Assembly (NCBI GenBank): GCA_905178155.1 | Contig: CAJINV010000001.1 | Coordinates: 7,843,599-7,907,598, forward strand | Length of the DNA stretch: 64,000 nucleotides | Direction of reading: 5' to 3' | From: Amoebophrya sp. A120 | Lineage: Eukaryota; Sar; Dinophyceae; Syndiniales; Amoebophryaceae | Shown: in pieces, positions 54,753-64,000 of the stretch | Position numbering within the stretch: position 1 is the stretch's first letter | How the letters are laid out: each line of letters opens with the position of its first letter | Notes under the pieces: model-generated | What the model was told of the DNA's origin: nothing | The model's database searches: none | What the model saw: only the letters and a program-made list of their open reading frames with translations | Position numbers and translations under genes: made by a program

Positions 54753-55917
54753 CCGGATTTTTTTTTCTGTACGAAGAAGGTAGAGACAACAGACCACAAT
54801 AATGGGATTTAAGTTGCCCAGATAAGTCCAATGCTTCTTATAATATACAAGATACTTCATGATGAACGTTATTTATTATATTTTTGTAGTTGCCCACACA
54901 GCTTTCATTTTTTTTTCAAAATTTTGAAGATTTTAAAAAAGCCAAGAATTGAGACGACTAAGGCAATTGGATCTTGCAGATACATGAAAAGCAGATATTG
55001 TGCACATTTTGGGTTTATTGTTTGTGTCCTACATCACTTCCAAAGTGACTCGCTCCATTTTTGCAATTTTTGAGATTTTTTGAATTTTTTGGAAATGTCA
55101 AAAATGGTAGTGAAAGAAATGCACTTCGAGAGGATTAATGGCGTTCACATAGTCAAATCTCTGAAATGCACTGACTGTTGCTCTGTTTGGTCATATACAA
55201 AAGCACCTTGCAGAGCTCCACAATTTTTTAATTTTTTTGACTTTTTCTGATTATAGAAAAAATAATACACAAAACGCATATTGTGATACACAATAATGAA
55301 ACTTTGAGCGTTGCAATGCTCTGGCCTTGTTTAGACCACCTCTTTTGCTGCTAAATCACATAACTTTGCGGGTCCAAAATTTTTCGGATTTTTTTGAATT
55401 TTAAAAAATCATGAAAAATACTTATAATATTTCTACTTGGTGAAATGTAGGCAAAGAAGTCACAGAATATCACTGAGAATTGGAGATAAATTCAATATAT
55501 GAGAAATATTGTATTTGGTTTCTGGGTTTCTATTTTTTCTGAAAATTTTGCAATTTCTGGAAATGCTGTAAAAACTACTTGAAAAGAGGTTGCTTGACTC
55601 TTTAAGATGAGAAGACTGCACACAAAAACTACGATTTACCCCTACCGTCCTGGCTTGCCCTCGGTCGCCATGCCGGACAGCCCTGTCTTCACAAACGGCA
55701 AGAATGCACCTCATGCCCTTAATAAGAGACAAGCTAGAGCCTCAGTGCTGGGATACAATCGCCAGCCCTAACCCATGGCAAGTGGGCGGAAAAGCATAGG
55801 GAGCGCCCCCTATGCTGGCTGTTTACCGCACCTGATTGCCCGTGTGCCGTACGCGAGCAATTTGCCCGTCGGGGATCGCCAGCAATGCGCCCGATTTCCC
55901 AAGGGTGTGCCGAATGC

Positions 55918-55932
55918 GGGGGGGGGGGGGGG

Positions 55933-55964
<32 letters not shown>
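55918..55964. repeat. G19-C28 homopolymer tract
   Basis: Nineteen G are followed directly by twenty-eight C. The exact lengths are likely to be uncertain in any assembly. It can fold on itself or form a G-quadruplex on either strand. Confidence 0.85.
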
Positions 55965-56525
55965 AGAAGCAATATGGGAAGAAGGACCGCGCCCCGCGGC
56001 GGAATTTCCGAGGCGGGCCAAGGCCGGCGCGCGCCTCCGATGCAAGTCGCCGGACCGCCGCCCGCCTCCGCAGCATTGGGCGGCAAAACTGCGCGACTAC
56101 CGTTCCGGCTTGCCGTTCCGAGGGAGCAGGCGCGCCGCCAGTCGAAGCTCCGCTTGCACATTACCCCAACAACAACGGCAGGAGGCCCCATTCTTGGTCG
56201 AGGTAGCCTTTGGTGTTCCGACATGATTTCGAATGTGAGCGCGCTCAGCGACCGGGATTCTTTTATTAAAGCTACTTCTTCCCGCAAAAATAGCGACTCG
56301 AGTCGCGAGCGCGCATCGCTCCCGGCACTGGAAGACTCGCTTCTGCTCGTCGATGGCTGCCCGCGTGGCAGAGCGGCCCCGGAAACACCTTGAGGCGCGC
56401 GCGGAGTTGCTGCTGTCATAGCTTTACAAAATTGGCGCCTGGCGTTCCTACAGTCCGGGCTTGTAAGCGCGATCACTTCGCGAACTCCGCCCCCCGGCCG
56501 CGGGAGGCCGTCTCGTCGCGCCGCC

Positions 56526-58181
56526 ATGCGCACCGGCGACCTGGCGTCGACGTTGTGGCCGGCGACGCCCGCCGCCTGCGAAAACGGGACCCGGCGTAGC
56601 ACAAAGGCTGGCCCCCGGACAACTTCGTGGCTAGCGAAGGTCCACCGAGCGCCGCTCTCGGACCGCGCACCCGACACCGAGCCGCCTGTCGCCCCGCGAC
56701 TCACAAGTCCGGGGTTTACCTCGTTTGCTGCGTTTGAGGCTCTTGTCAAGGCGGACCTCGTGCGTCTGGGAACGTACTTCTCGCCGCCGAAGGATCCAGG
56801 ACTGGCGGCTGTGGCGCCCTGCGCAGCTCAACTGGTGGAGCACGCCGGTCCGTCACCCGTATTCGAGCTTGCCCGCCGTGTTGCCTACCTGGAACTGCTC
56901 CTCCTGCGTCTCGGGCAAGTGTTCGAGCGGAAGAGACCGGTCGCACGACCAGAAACTCAGAGCAGCACGAAGTCCAGAATTCAATGGGTCAACGCAGCGA
57001 TCGGCGCTACTCCGCGACGTGAGCCACCGAGTCGGTCCGCGCTCACCGTCGCAGCCACCATAAATCCGAAAAGCGCCAGTTATGCGAATGCCGCCGTCCA
57101 AACCCTGGGCATCGCGGACCAACCGGGAGCCGCCTCGCGCACTCCCACCAGCCGAGACGAAAAAACGCCGAAAACGTTCGCGCGCGGTGTGCAAGCGAAT
57201 GTTCTTCCCACGCGGGACGCAAGCGTAAACACCAATCCAGTTGTGTTCGGGGACGAAAGCAAAGCGCCACGGCCTGTTTTGTCCGTACGACCGATTTTTG
57301 CATCGTCTTTCGCAACCACAGGTGTACAAACGGAACCGCCAGTCGCCAAAGTTTCCGTGGCCGTTCAAAGCCGACCCGAAATGTCCACCGCCGAGGCACA
57401 AACTTCCATCGCTCTTGCCGACATCGAGGCGTGTTTTCCGTTCACAATTGACGATAGTGTAAGCAGCAGCCCGCGCAGCAGCGCGGAGAAACAAGACGAC
57501 CCGCCGATGAAAAGTCTCGACGGTGCGACCCCCGCGCCAGGAACCAACGACCCTGGCGGTCGAACTTCGGTCGCAGTGGATGGCGTGCGAGTTCGCGCCG
57601 ACAGTCCATTTTCTTGGTTGCGTTTGTTTCCCTCTAAAGCAGAGAGAAAGAAGCAAAGCACAGCGGGCGCAGAGCAGAAGAACAACACGAAAGCGACCAC
57701 ATCAACATCAGAAGCCAAAACTTCAGTGCCTGTTGTTCCCGCCGCGCCACCCTCGCCGGGCAAGCGAAGACGCGACGCCGCGGTCGAGCAAGAGCAGAAG
57801 ATAGCGAAGTTGAAGCGCGCTCTGCAGCTCGAGAAGGATTTGGCACAGGGCGTGTGCGCGGAGAATAGCAAGTTGGAGGACGAAACCCGGAAGTGGAAGG
57901 CAAAGTACGAGGAGGAAGCAACACTGAGGAAAAAACTCGAGGGGACCGCGGCCGACTTGCAGAAGGAGGTGAAACGCATGCAAAATGCGCACTTTCGCCA
58001 CCACAGCTGGTCGGTACCGGTGAAGAACAGGCTTGCGGGAAGCACGCGCGAGATCGGCGTTGGGACGGTGCGCGGACCAGAATTTCTTCCCGTAACCGTT
58101 GCGGTGCAAACGGTCACGGAAATGTCGCCCCGCGGGCCGCTGATGAATTCCGGAATGTTTGCCTTCGCAAATAGGTCGTGA
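56526..58181 (+). CDS. coiled-coil protein with degenerate VQT repeats
   Basis: Open frame of 551 residues from the ATG at 56526, in a GC-rich segment with competing minus-strand frames of up to 308 codons. The plus frame was chosen because it keeps recognisable protein structure: a recurring VQT-type motif (AAVQTLGIAD, TGVQTEPPVA, VAVQSRPEMS, AEAQTSIALAD, VAVQTVTEMS), a basic nuclear-type patch (GKRRRDA) and a clear heptad coiled coil (EQEQKIAKLKRALQLEKDLAQ...KKLEGTAADLQKEVKRMQ). An N-terminal helical region (FAAFEALVKADLVRLGTYF...VAYLELLLLRLGQVFER) precedes these. Not recognised; a structural role is likely. Confidence 0.6.
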   Translation: MRTGDLASTLWPATPAACENGTRRSTKAGPRTTSWLAKVHRAPLSDRAPDTEPPVAPRLTSPGFTSFAAFEALVKADLVRLGTYFSPPKDPGLAAVAPCAAQLVEHAGPSPVFELARRVAYLELLLLRLGQVFERKRPVARPETQSSTKSRIQWVNAAIGATPRREPPSRSALTVAATINPKSASYANAAVQTLGIADQPGAASRTPTSRDEKTPKTFARGVQANVLPTRDASVNTNPVVFGDESKAPRPVLSVRPIFASSFATTGVQTEPPVAKVSVAVQSRPEMSTAEAQTSIALADIEACFPFTIDDSVSSSPRSSAEKQDDPPMKSLDGATPAPGTNDPGGRTSVAVDGVRVRADSPFSWLRLFPSKAERKKQSTAGAEQKNNTKATTSTSEAKTSVPVVPAAPPSPGKRRRDAAVEQEQKIAKLKRALQLEKDLAQGVCAENSKLEDETRKWKAKYEEEATLRKKLEGTAADLQKEVKRMQNAHFRHHSWSVPVKNRLAGSTREIGVGTVRGPEFLPVTVAVQTVTEMSPRGPLMNSGMFAFANRS

Positions 58182-58764
58182 GGCAAGCTTTTTTAGTTCT
58201 TCGTGCAATCGATATAGTTGCGGGGACTCTAGATGAAAACACAGTAAACACGTTTCTTCATATACATACGAAAGGAAAAAGGATAGCAAGCAAGAGGAAG
58301 TAGCATGTGACAAAGTGAGATCATGTTGAAGTAGCGATATCCATCATCAAGTTTTCAGTCTAGTTTTGCGAGGCCCGGTGGTGGATGGGATAGCAGTTTT
58401 GTTGGTTACTTGTATTCTGTGCTCTGTTCGTGCGTTGCCCGGTGACAAAGCGCACCGGAGGGAACCCGGTGACAAAGTGCGCCGGAGTGTCGTGGTGGGT
58501 GAGGTGAAGATGGATAGACCGAGGCTCCCCTGTAAACTCACAATTCAATGGAAATTCATTCTTGGGAGCATCACAGTGTAGAGTTCACGCGGAGCGATCA
58601 CCTGCACCCGAGAGAGAGAGAGAGAAGGTTCTACTGCGTGTTCTGTCGCGGTGTTGTCATCACCGTGTAGTTGCTACTCATTTTCTCGATCCAGCGGACC
58701 CGAGGAGTATTAGTTGGCTGTAGCGACAGGAGCATATAACTGTGGCGAACAAAGCAAATCAAAA
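58182..58764. other. intergenic with short repeats
   Basis: Contains a near-duplicate pair ccggtgacaaagygcrccggag (about 58439 and 58467) and a short GA microsatellite (gagagagagagaga, about 58611-58624). No gene recognised. Confidence 0.5.
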
Positions 58765-61141
58765 ATGATTCCGGTGTTGCAGCTGCAGCCGGCGCCCCTC
58801 CCCGCTTCCACACCACCACCCGTTGCCCAAGCCGCGACCCACCCGCCGGCGGCGCACCCGAACTGTCGCCAGAATTTACGCGAACAGGCACTGCATGCGC
58901 TGGAGCACTCGTTACTGCCTTGGGTGCACGAGCGGGCCCGGCGCATCTGCGCGTTTGCCAACAAGAACTACCAGGAAAAAGGCCGGGGTTGCGTGGTGTT
59001 CATGTTCCAGACGGTGCAGGAGGTGTTCGAGGAGGGCTGGTCTGAGACCTCGCTCCGCTACCTATCCGAGACCCAGGTGCACGCGCTCGCGATGAAAACA
59101 AACCACATTCTCAGTGCGTTGGAACGGTGAGTCTTGTCTCTGATTCATCTTCATGCATTGTTGTGGGTTCCATGTTTGAAACACCTAACAGGAGAGATAC
59201 CAGCTGTCGCTTCAGTTTCGCTCTCATGTAAATTTGTTCTTGCTTTCGAAAAAAATAAACAGGTACAATCCGTCTCGTCACTGCGTGGTCGTTGCGTTGA
59301 TCGCGGAAATCGCTTTCGACCGGTTTTATTTCTTGCGCGCGGACGGGAAGTCGTCGCACAGTCGCAAGGCAGCACAGGTACTTGATTACGTAGCTATGTA
59401 CGTTACTGATTATCTATGATGAAGATGACCGCGTTCATCTTTTTTGCTCGGGGTGCGTTCTGAGCTGTAGCTGTAGACGTAGAGGGGGTGGAAGAAGATG
59501 AACTACGTCGAGAGGATTTTGTCTTGTGCAAAAAATTGCACAATTTCCAAATACTAATACAGGCCGGGCTGGGGTTTCGGTACAAACAGATCGAAAACGA
59601 GAACGAGGCGGCGCAGGACTACACCTTTTCTGACCGGGACTGCTCCGAGAAAAACGAGAGTGAGATCAGTTCGACCGTGGCCGAGACGGAGCAGGGCCGA
59701 CAAGGCTCCTCGTGCAACAAGGACCCACCCACGCCGCCGATCGCGATCCCGCCGAAGCACTTGCTCCCTCCGTGCGTGTCCGCGACCAGTCGGCCGTGGG
59801 GAGTGTCGGTAAACACTTCGATTGGCCGCGGGAAGGGGGAGAATCGTCCGTCTGCGGCAACGACCGGCTTTTTGGCGTCTCGGCAGAGTGCATCCAATAA
59901 CTATGTCGCGGCGGCGCATCTTCACGGACAAAATCACCCCGTGGGTAGTACGAACGTGATTTGCAGTAGTTCCCGCTGCAGAGGTGGACTTCACAACAGC
60001 TCTCGCGGAGGTACAACAGGAGGACAATTACAAAAAGCATCACAGCAGAATAATATTCAAGTTACAACAGCGCACAGCAACGGCCGCCGCAGTGTGTGCA
60101 GTAACAACACCAGCAGCTCCAACGGGTTGCTTTACCCGTCCTCGAGTTCGCCGGCTCGACAACAGGAGAACTTCGACCACAAGCGATTGTCAACCACCAC
60201 TTCCGGCTTGGAAGATGAGACGCTTTCTACTACGTGCGTAGTTACAACGCAGCAAAGCAGGCAAAGCCCCTCGCTTGAACTGCACGAGTACAACAACAAT
60301 GTCGGTACGACGGTCGTGACCACGGCAACAACGGTGGGAGGCGTCACGGATTTCGTCCTGCCCTCGGCGAGCAGTGCTGGCACCATCGACTTTGATATTG
60401 CAGGCCCCGCGGCGGGGACCACAGCTGCAGCAGCGGGTGCTGTTGGGAACAACTTCAATCTCGCAGGAGTCCCGCCGCCGAGCAGTGTAGGACTCTGCGA
60501 CCGAGGAGGACAGCTGCTCCACTCGCAGACGGAGTACGACGCCTATTTTTCGACACACAACCAGTACAACCAGCAAAACAACAAGAAACGATCCTGGGCC
60601 GGCATGCAGAACAACCACTACAACCGGGCCGCGGCGCTGGCCGCGGAGCAACAGAATTCGCGCATGTGCGCCAGCAACTACCTGAACTACTGCAACTACC
60701 TGAATTACACCAAACAAATGCAGCAGGCGCTTCATGGACTGAATCTTGCGCTGGCGTCTTCGTCCTGCGTCCCGACTGGTATACTGAACCTCGTTTCAAT
60801 TTATGCTGTTGTCTGTTTGAGTACGGGCTTAGAGTTGGTACTTACTCGCTGCTTTTTCACATAATCATGAATGATCGAAGCGCAGCTGCGGAGGTCGTGC
60901 CAGAAACGAATGCATACAAGGGCAAAAAATGAAAACAGCTCGTCCACTGCTGGCTCCGGTGGTGCCGCTGGCCTCTGCGGTAGTCCCGCAGCCGGTCCCT
61001 GCCTGGTTGCCCCAAGCGGCCGTGAGCATGAACATGTTGGGTGCGCCGATCGGCCACGGAGGAAATCCCCAAGGGGGCATGCAGCCCTCTCCGTGCTGGG
61101 CGACTGGGGCTAGCACGAGCCATGGCGTTTTGATGCAGTAG
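58765..61141 (+). CDS. hypothetical protein, four exons
   Basis: Exons about 58765-59128, 59262-59379, 59552-60777 and 60942-61141 join in frame (GAACG|GTGAGT ... AACAG|GTACAA; GCACAG|GTACTT ... ACTAATACAG|GCCGGG; GACTG|GTATAC ... AAACAG|CTCGTC). The first two exons encode a compact helical region: LREQALHALEHSLLPWVHERARRICAFANKNYQEKGRG...VHALAMKTNHILSALERYNPSRHCVVVALIAEIAFDRFYFLR. The long third exon is Asn/Ser/Thr/Gly-rich low complexity, the last is Pro/Ala/Met-rich. ACTAATACAG shows a branch-point-like TACTAAT upstream of the acceptor. No family recognised; composition suggests a regulatory or RNA-associated protein, by inference. Confidence 0.65.
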
Positions 61142-61896
61142 GATTCTTAGAAATTCTTTCCTGTTTGTACTGTCATCTACGGGGAGATGTCTTGAGCCTC
61201 CTCCAGTTTACTGATATGAATTTTGGAGTCTTTATTTTATTTGGCTTTAGTGAAGTGAGGACAGAAAGAAAGTGATTTTTTTTTTCAGAATTGTGCATGA
61301 AAACTTCATGGTCGATGTCGAACAGGCCGTCTCAGGAATCTATGCATTCCGTTGTATGAATCTCTTTCTTTATCATTGAAGTCGTACATAGATTTACGTT
61401 TATCGTTATCCTGCTAGTGCTCTTTACAAGAAAGTAGGAAAGTGCCTTCATTCTTCACAAAAAAATTTGTGCGCTGCAAAAGCGGACATGTAAAAAACGT
61501 GCACAATTAGGGTAGTGTAGTTACCACAAGAGTAAATATGAAGAGTGCCACAATTGTGAACTTGAACGAAAATTGAGAATGCTACAGATGATTAGAGAGG
61601 CTTTTTTTGGGACAACAATACGGACTAGTAGAAAATTGAACGTGATTATCCGCCTTGATTATCGGTCCTCGCACCGCAATACGGCTTTCCTGGCAGTTCC
61701 TTCACGACGTGGAATGTCCTTTTGTTCCCTTACGTAAGTACCTTCTTCGCAGTCACAGTCTTGTGAGCACTAGCTTGGCAACATTCCGCACTCGCGTGTT
61801 TTTTTCCCATTAAGTACTCACTTGGAGGTTTCTCCGCGTGCTAGGTTCATTGTTGTCGAGCGTTTTACAACTCCTCGCCGAGCAGAAGGAAACAAA
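61142..61896. other. intergenic, nothing recognised
   Basis: AT-rich. An upstream exon of the next gene may lie here, since its frame opens before its first ATG through an acceptor-like GTGCTAG|GTTC at about 61847. Confidence 0.4.
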
Positions 61897-62739
61897 ATGT
61901 TTCCGTGCTTGATGGACGTAGCTGCCGTGGATGCGATCCACGACCAGGCCAGAAAAGGTCAACAAGAACAGCGGTTCACAGTCTCTGCATCTCACCTGAT
62001 CGGGTACACCAGCAATAACCTACGCGAGGTGGGCGGCACTTCGTTGCGGCTGGGCCTGGACGTGCCACCTTCGGCGGGCGCGGGGGTAAAAGAAAGACAG
62101 AATCATGACAGAAGGTTCCGACCGGGTATCTATATCGTGGTACTTCAGGCACAGCAGAATAAAATCTCCACCACGTCAACGTCAGCAGAAACACCGACCG
62201 GAGGGGTGGTGGGGCTGGGCGCAATACCACCGCCGGAGGATGTGGGAGAGAACCGCATTGAAGTCATACCCTTTCAAAGGCACAGCACGACGACGGCGAA
62301 AACAACGGGATTAGAGGACGAACGGTGCAGGTTCTGGACGGAGGAGGAGATTGGACATTGGCTCCCGGATCACGCGAAAACGCCCGGGGCTGTATTTGGT
62401 TCTCCGGCAGAAAAAGATGGACAAAAGGCGGGCGTCAGCGTTTATTTTCTGCGGCGGATAGCAGATTTCTCGCACCTAGGCGTTGGGCCGTGGCTGCGGG
62501 ACCAAATCCTGCGACACCAAGATAATGTCAATGAGGCTTTTCTGAAGCAGGCACCCGGGGGTTCTGCAGCCTCCGTGGGAGTAGACCTCACACCGGGCGA
62601 TGAACTACCTTTCTTTCTGGAAAAGATCGCGAGGAGTCGGCACAGCTGCTTGGCAACTGATGTGGTGGACCCGACGCGCGAGATGGAACCAAATCAGAAA
62701 GAGATGGCTGCCTACTGGACAAGACACGGAGGGGTGTGA
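61897..62739 (+). CDS. hypothetical protein
   Basis: Frame of 280 residues from the ATG at 61897 (MFPCLMDVAAVDAIHDQARKG...). The frame is open further upstream without ATG, after CTAG|G near 61847, so the true start may lie in an unseen exon. Visible features are a helical N-terminus, a strand-like GIYIVVLQAQ, CRFWTEEEIGHWLPDHAKTPGAVFG, SVYFLRRIADFSHLGVGPWLRDQILRHQDNVNEAFL and a C-terminal helical segment. No recognisable catalytic motif. Lies 240 bp before the next plus-strand gene. Confidence 0.6.
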   Translation: MFPCLMDVAAVDAIHDQARKGQQEQRFTVSASHLIGYTSNNLREVGGTSLRLGLDVPPSAGAGVKERQNHDRRFRPGIYIVVLQAQQNKISTTSTSAETPTGGVVGLGAIPPPEDVGENRIEVIPFQRHSTTTAKTTGLEDERCRFWTEEEIGHWLPDHAKTPGAVFGSPAEKDGQKAGVSVYFLRRIADFSHLGVGPWLRDQILRHQDNVNEAFLKQAPGGSAASVGVDLTPGDELPFFLEKIARSRHSCLATDVVDPTREMEPNQKEMAAYWTRHGGV

Positions 62740-62979
62740 GCCTTATTCGAGTGCTATGGCCTTGTTCCCCGGACCCTCTTCAACGCGGTCCTTATCCTAT
62801 TAAAACCGTGTTCGCATTTGCCACTTTCGTTGCAGGTGTTTCTGCGACACAGATCAGCTTTCAGACGATGTTTTTTCTTGACTCTGATCCAGAATTGTGA
62901 GCGAGTGGAAGCTTACGCTTCGTCGGATCAAAAATATCCACCTTGCGACAAGCTTTTCGTCCAGGCATTTTAAATCGAC

Positions 62980-64000
62980 ATGAACGTGCAATTATGGCCA
63001 CCGCAAGTTCTACGGCGCTCCTGCCGCCGCACCCCGCGGATCGCAGGGTCCTGCCAAAGCCGAAACATCCGGATCCTGCCGGCGAAACTTTCCTACGACA
63101 GCATGCAGGAGGCGGGACTGCTTACCGTGCCCAAAAGTGGACGACAACTGCAGAAGAGTAGGGACCAAAGCGCGGCGAAGATACCCCACACGGCGGCTGC
63201 CCGTGAGAAGGCGCGAAAAAGACTGCACTGGCAGATTTGGCACTGCATGGCGAGCACGAAAAACTGGAACCGGTGGCAGCAATTGTTCGGCGAATTTAAG
63301 GAGCGGAGGCTCGCGTATTGCGAAGTGACCTACACGCTGCTGCTGTGGGGGTACGTGCTGTCCCACCGCCACCGGTCGGAATCGGCTTTCCTGGTACTCG
63401 AGGCCATGAAGAACAGTGGGTTTGTGCACGGCGCCCTGATCCGGGCGAACGAGGGCATGCTGAACTCCTTTTTCGAGCTCCAGGAACTCCACCACCGCCC
63501 CGTCTGCGCGAATTCGTGGCAAAATATTTTCCGCCTGTTGCTGCACTGCGCCCAGCGATACCAGAAGCGAAGATGGAAGACAGCGAAGCAAGATTTGCTC
63601 GCACTGCCGCCGAACACCATGCTGGCCTTGGACCCCGCGGACGTGAAAAATGTCTTGTTGCAGGAGGTACAGGACAGTCAGTCGCCGCTGCTGGGTACAA
63701 GTAGTTGCGGCGAAGATGGAAGTGCGCTGTTACCTGCCCCCGCGGTGGGGAGCGGCAGCAGGGCGGATGAATTGCAAGAAACTACAACTCAACCGAACGG
63801 TAGTTTGTCGTACTCCTGCCCAACTACGCGGCACTACGAACAGCATATAACGATCCCGAGCTACGGTGATGTGACCGCCGTGGCCGACCGAGAATTGAAA
63901 AATTACTGCGGAGCGTACGAACGCAGTGACTACTTGCGTGCGCTTGAAGTTGAAGAAGCCATGGATACCGAACTGACGGAGCTGCTGACAGAAGATCACA
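62980..64000 (+). CDS. organelle-targeted helical (PPR-like) protein, 3' truncated by window
   Basis: The frame starts at ATG 62980 and stays open to the window end (about 340 residues seen). The N-terminus MNVQLWPPQVLRRSCRRTPRIAG has many Arg and no acidic residue, typical of a mitochondrial transit peptide. After a basic linker (AAREKARKRLHWQIWH) come helical pairs: NWNRWQQLFGEFKERRLAYCEVTYTLLLWGYVLSHRHRSESAFLVLEAMKNSGFVHGALI, reminiscent of pentatricopeptide-repeat helices (the LLLWGYV...AFLVLEAMKNSGF spacing). I infer an organellar RNA-binding or ribosome-associated protein; the PPR assignment is weak. A shorter frame starting at ATG 62994 is a shadow. Confidence 0.6.
   Translation, partial: MNVQLWPPQVLRRSCRRTPRIAGSCQSRNIRILPAKLSYDSMQEAGLLTVPKSGRQLQKSRDQSAAKIPHTAAAREKARKRLHWQIWHCMASTKNWNRWQQLFGEFKERRLAYCEVTYTLLLWGYVLSHRHRSESAFLVLEAMKNSGFVHGALIRANEGMLNSFFELQELHHRPVCANSWQNIFRLLLHCAQRYQKRRWKTAKQDLLALPPNTMLALDPADVKNVLLQEVQDSQSPLLGTSSCGEDGSALLPAPAVGSGSRADELQETTTQPNGSLSYSCPTTRHYEQHITIPSYGDVTAVADRELKNYCGAYERSDYLRALEVEEAMDTELTELLTEDH

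Larger units (their letters stand above)
54268..56525. other. long spacer: GC-rich patch, hairpin, AT-rich tract, G/C homopolymer
   Basis: 54.3-54.7 kb is GC-rich; 54.78-55.65 kb is strikingly AT-rich with many gaatttttt/tttttgaa runs; 55.7-56.5 kb is GC-rich again with long open frames on both strands that I regard as composition effects. No gene is called. Contains the hairpin at 54705-54752 and the homopolymer tract at 55918-55964. Confidence 0.45.

Noticed and set aside
55823-56749. 308-codon minus-strand open frame
   Set aside because: It crosses the G/C homopolymer (poly-Gly/Pro) and has no domain or splice context; similar open frames exist on the other strand.
1-64000. tRNA, rRNA or snRNA genes
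   Set aside because: No sequence with a recognisable tRNA B-box in context, rRNA core or snRNA signature was found by eye; a covariance-model scan would be decisive.

Overview
The window is nuclear DNA of a flagellated protist, most likely an alveolate of the dinoflagellate lineage. The closest match to what I see is the Syndiniales parasite Amoebophrya; this is an inference, as no rRNA or spliced-leader gene is present to prove it. The reasons are: genes are densely packed in long one-directional blocks; most genes carry introns of about 100-300 bp, many with AG|G at the acceptor; several introns are bounded by terminal inverted repeats (TIRs) and short direct repeats and cannot be read as GT-AG; and cilium/basal-body proteins (CYB5D1, CEP19) sit beside ordinary eukaryotic housekeeping genes. 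No prokaryotic or viral genes were seen.

Layout: from 0.5 to 52.0 kb almost everything is on the minus strand. In coordinate order it holds CYB5D1, a CEP19-MINDY fusion, a large unknown protein, a zinc-ribbon/disordered protein next to a chorein-domain protein, a VAP (MSP-domain ER tether) whose last intron is swollen by a 5.5-kb repeat-rich insertion, ARFRP1, two tandem paralogous unknown genes, an Na+/H+ exchanger, an ADP-ribosyltransferase-like protein next to a macrodomain protein, an NSUN2-type RNA m5C methyltransferase, a large GT15 mannosyltransferase-like type II membrane protein full of introner-type introns, a secreted unknown protein with a frame break, several small unknowns, a low-complexity protein and an AKAP7-like 2H-phosphoesterase-fold protein. 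Strand polarity flips between 52.04 and 53.3 kb. From there to the right end all supported genes are on the plus strand: a small spliced unknown gene, a GC-rich coiled-coil protein, a four-exon unknown, another unknown, and a probable organelle-targeted helical protein cut by the window edge.

Intron models were made by hand from frame continuity, splice-site sequence and homology; protein-family names come from motif recognition without database searches. The strongest oddities are TIR-bounded introns in the GT15 gene, the four copies of one VAP intron-exon junction that bound successive blocks of inserted repeats, the CEP19-MINDY fusion and the adjacent ADP-ribosyl writer/eraser-like pair.
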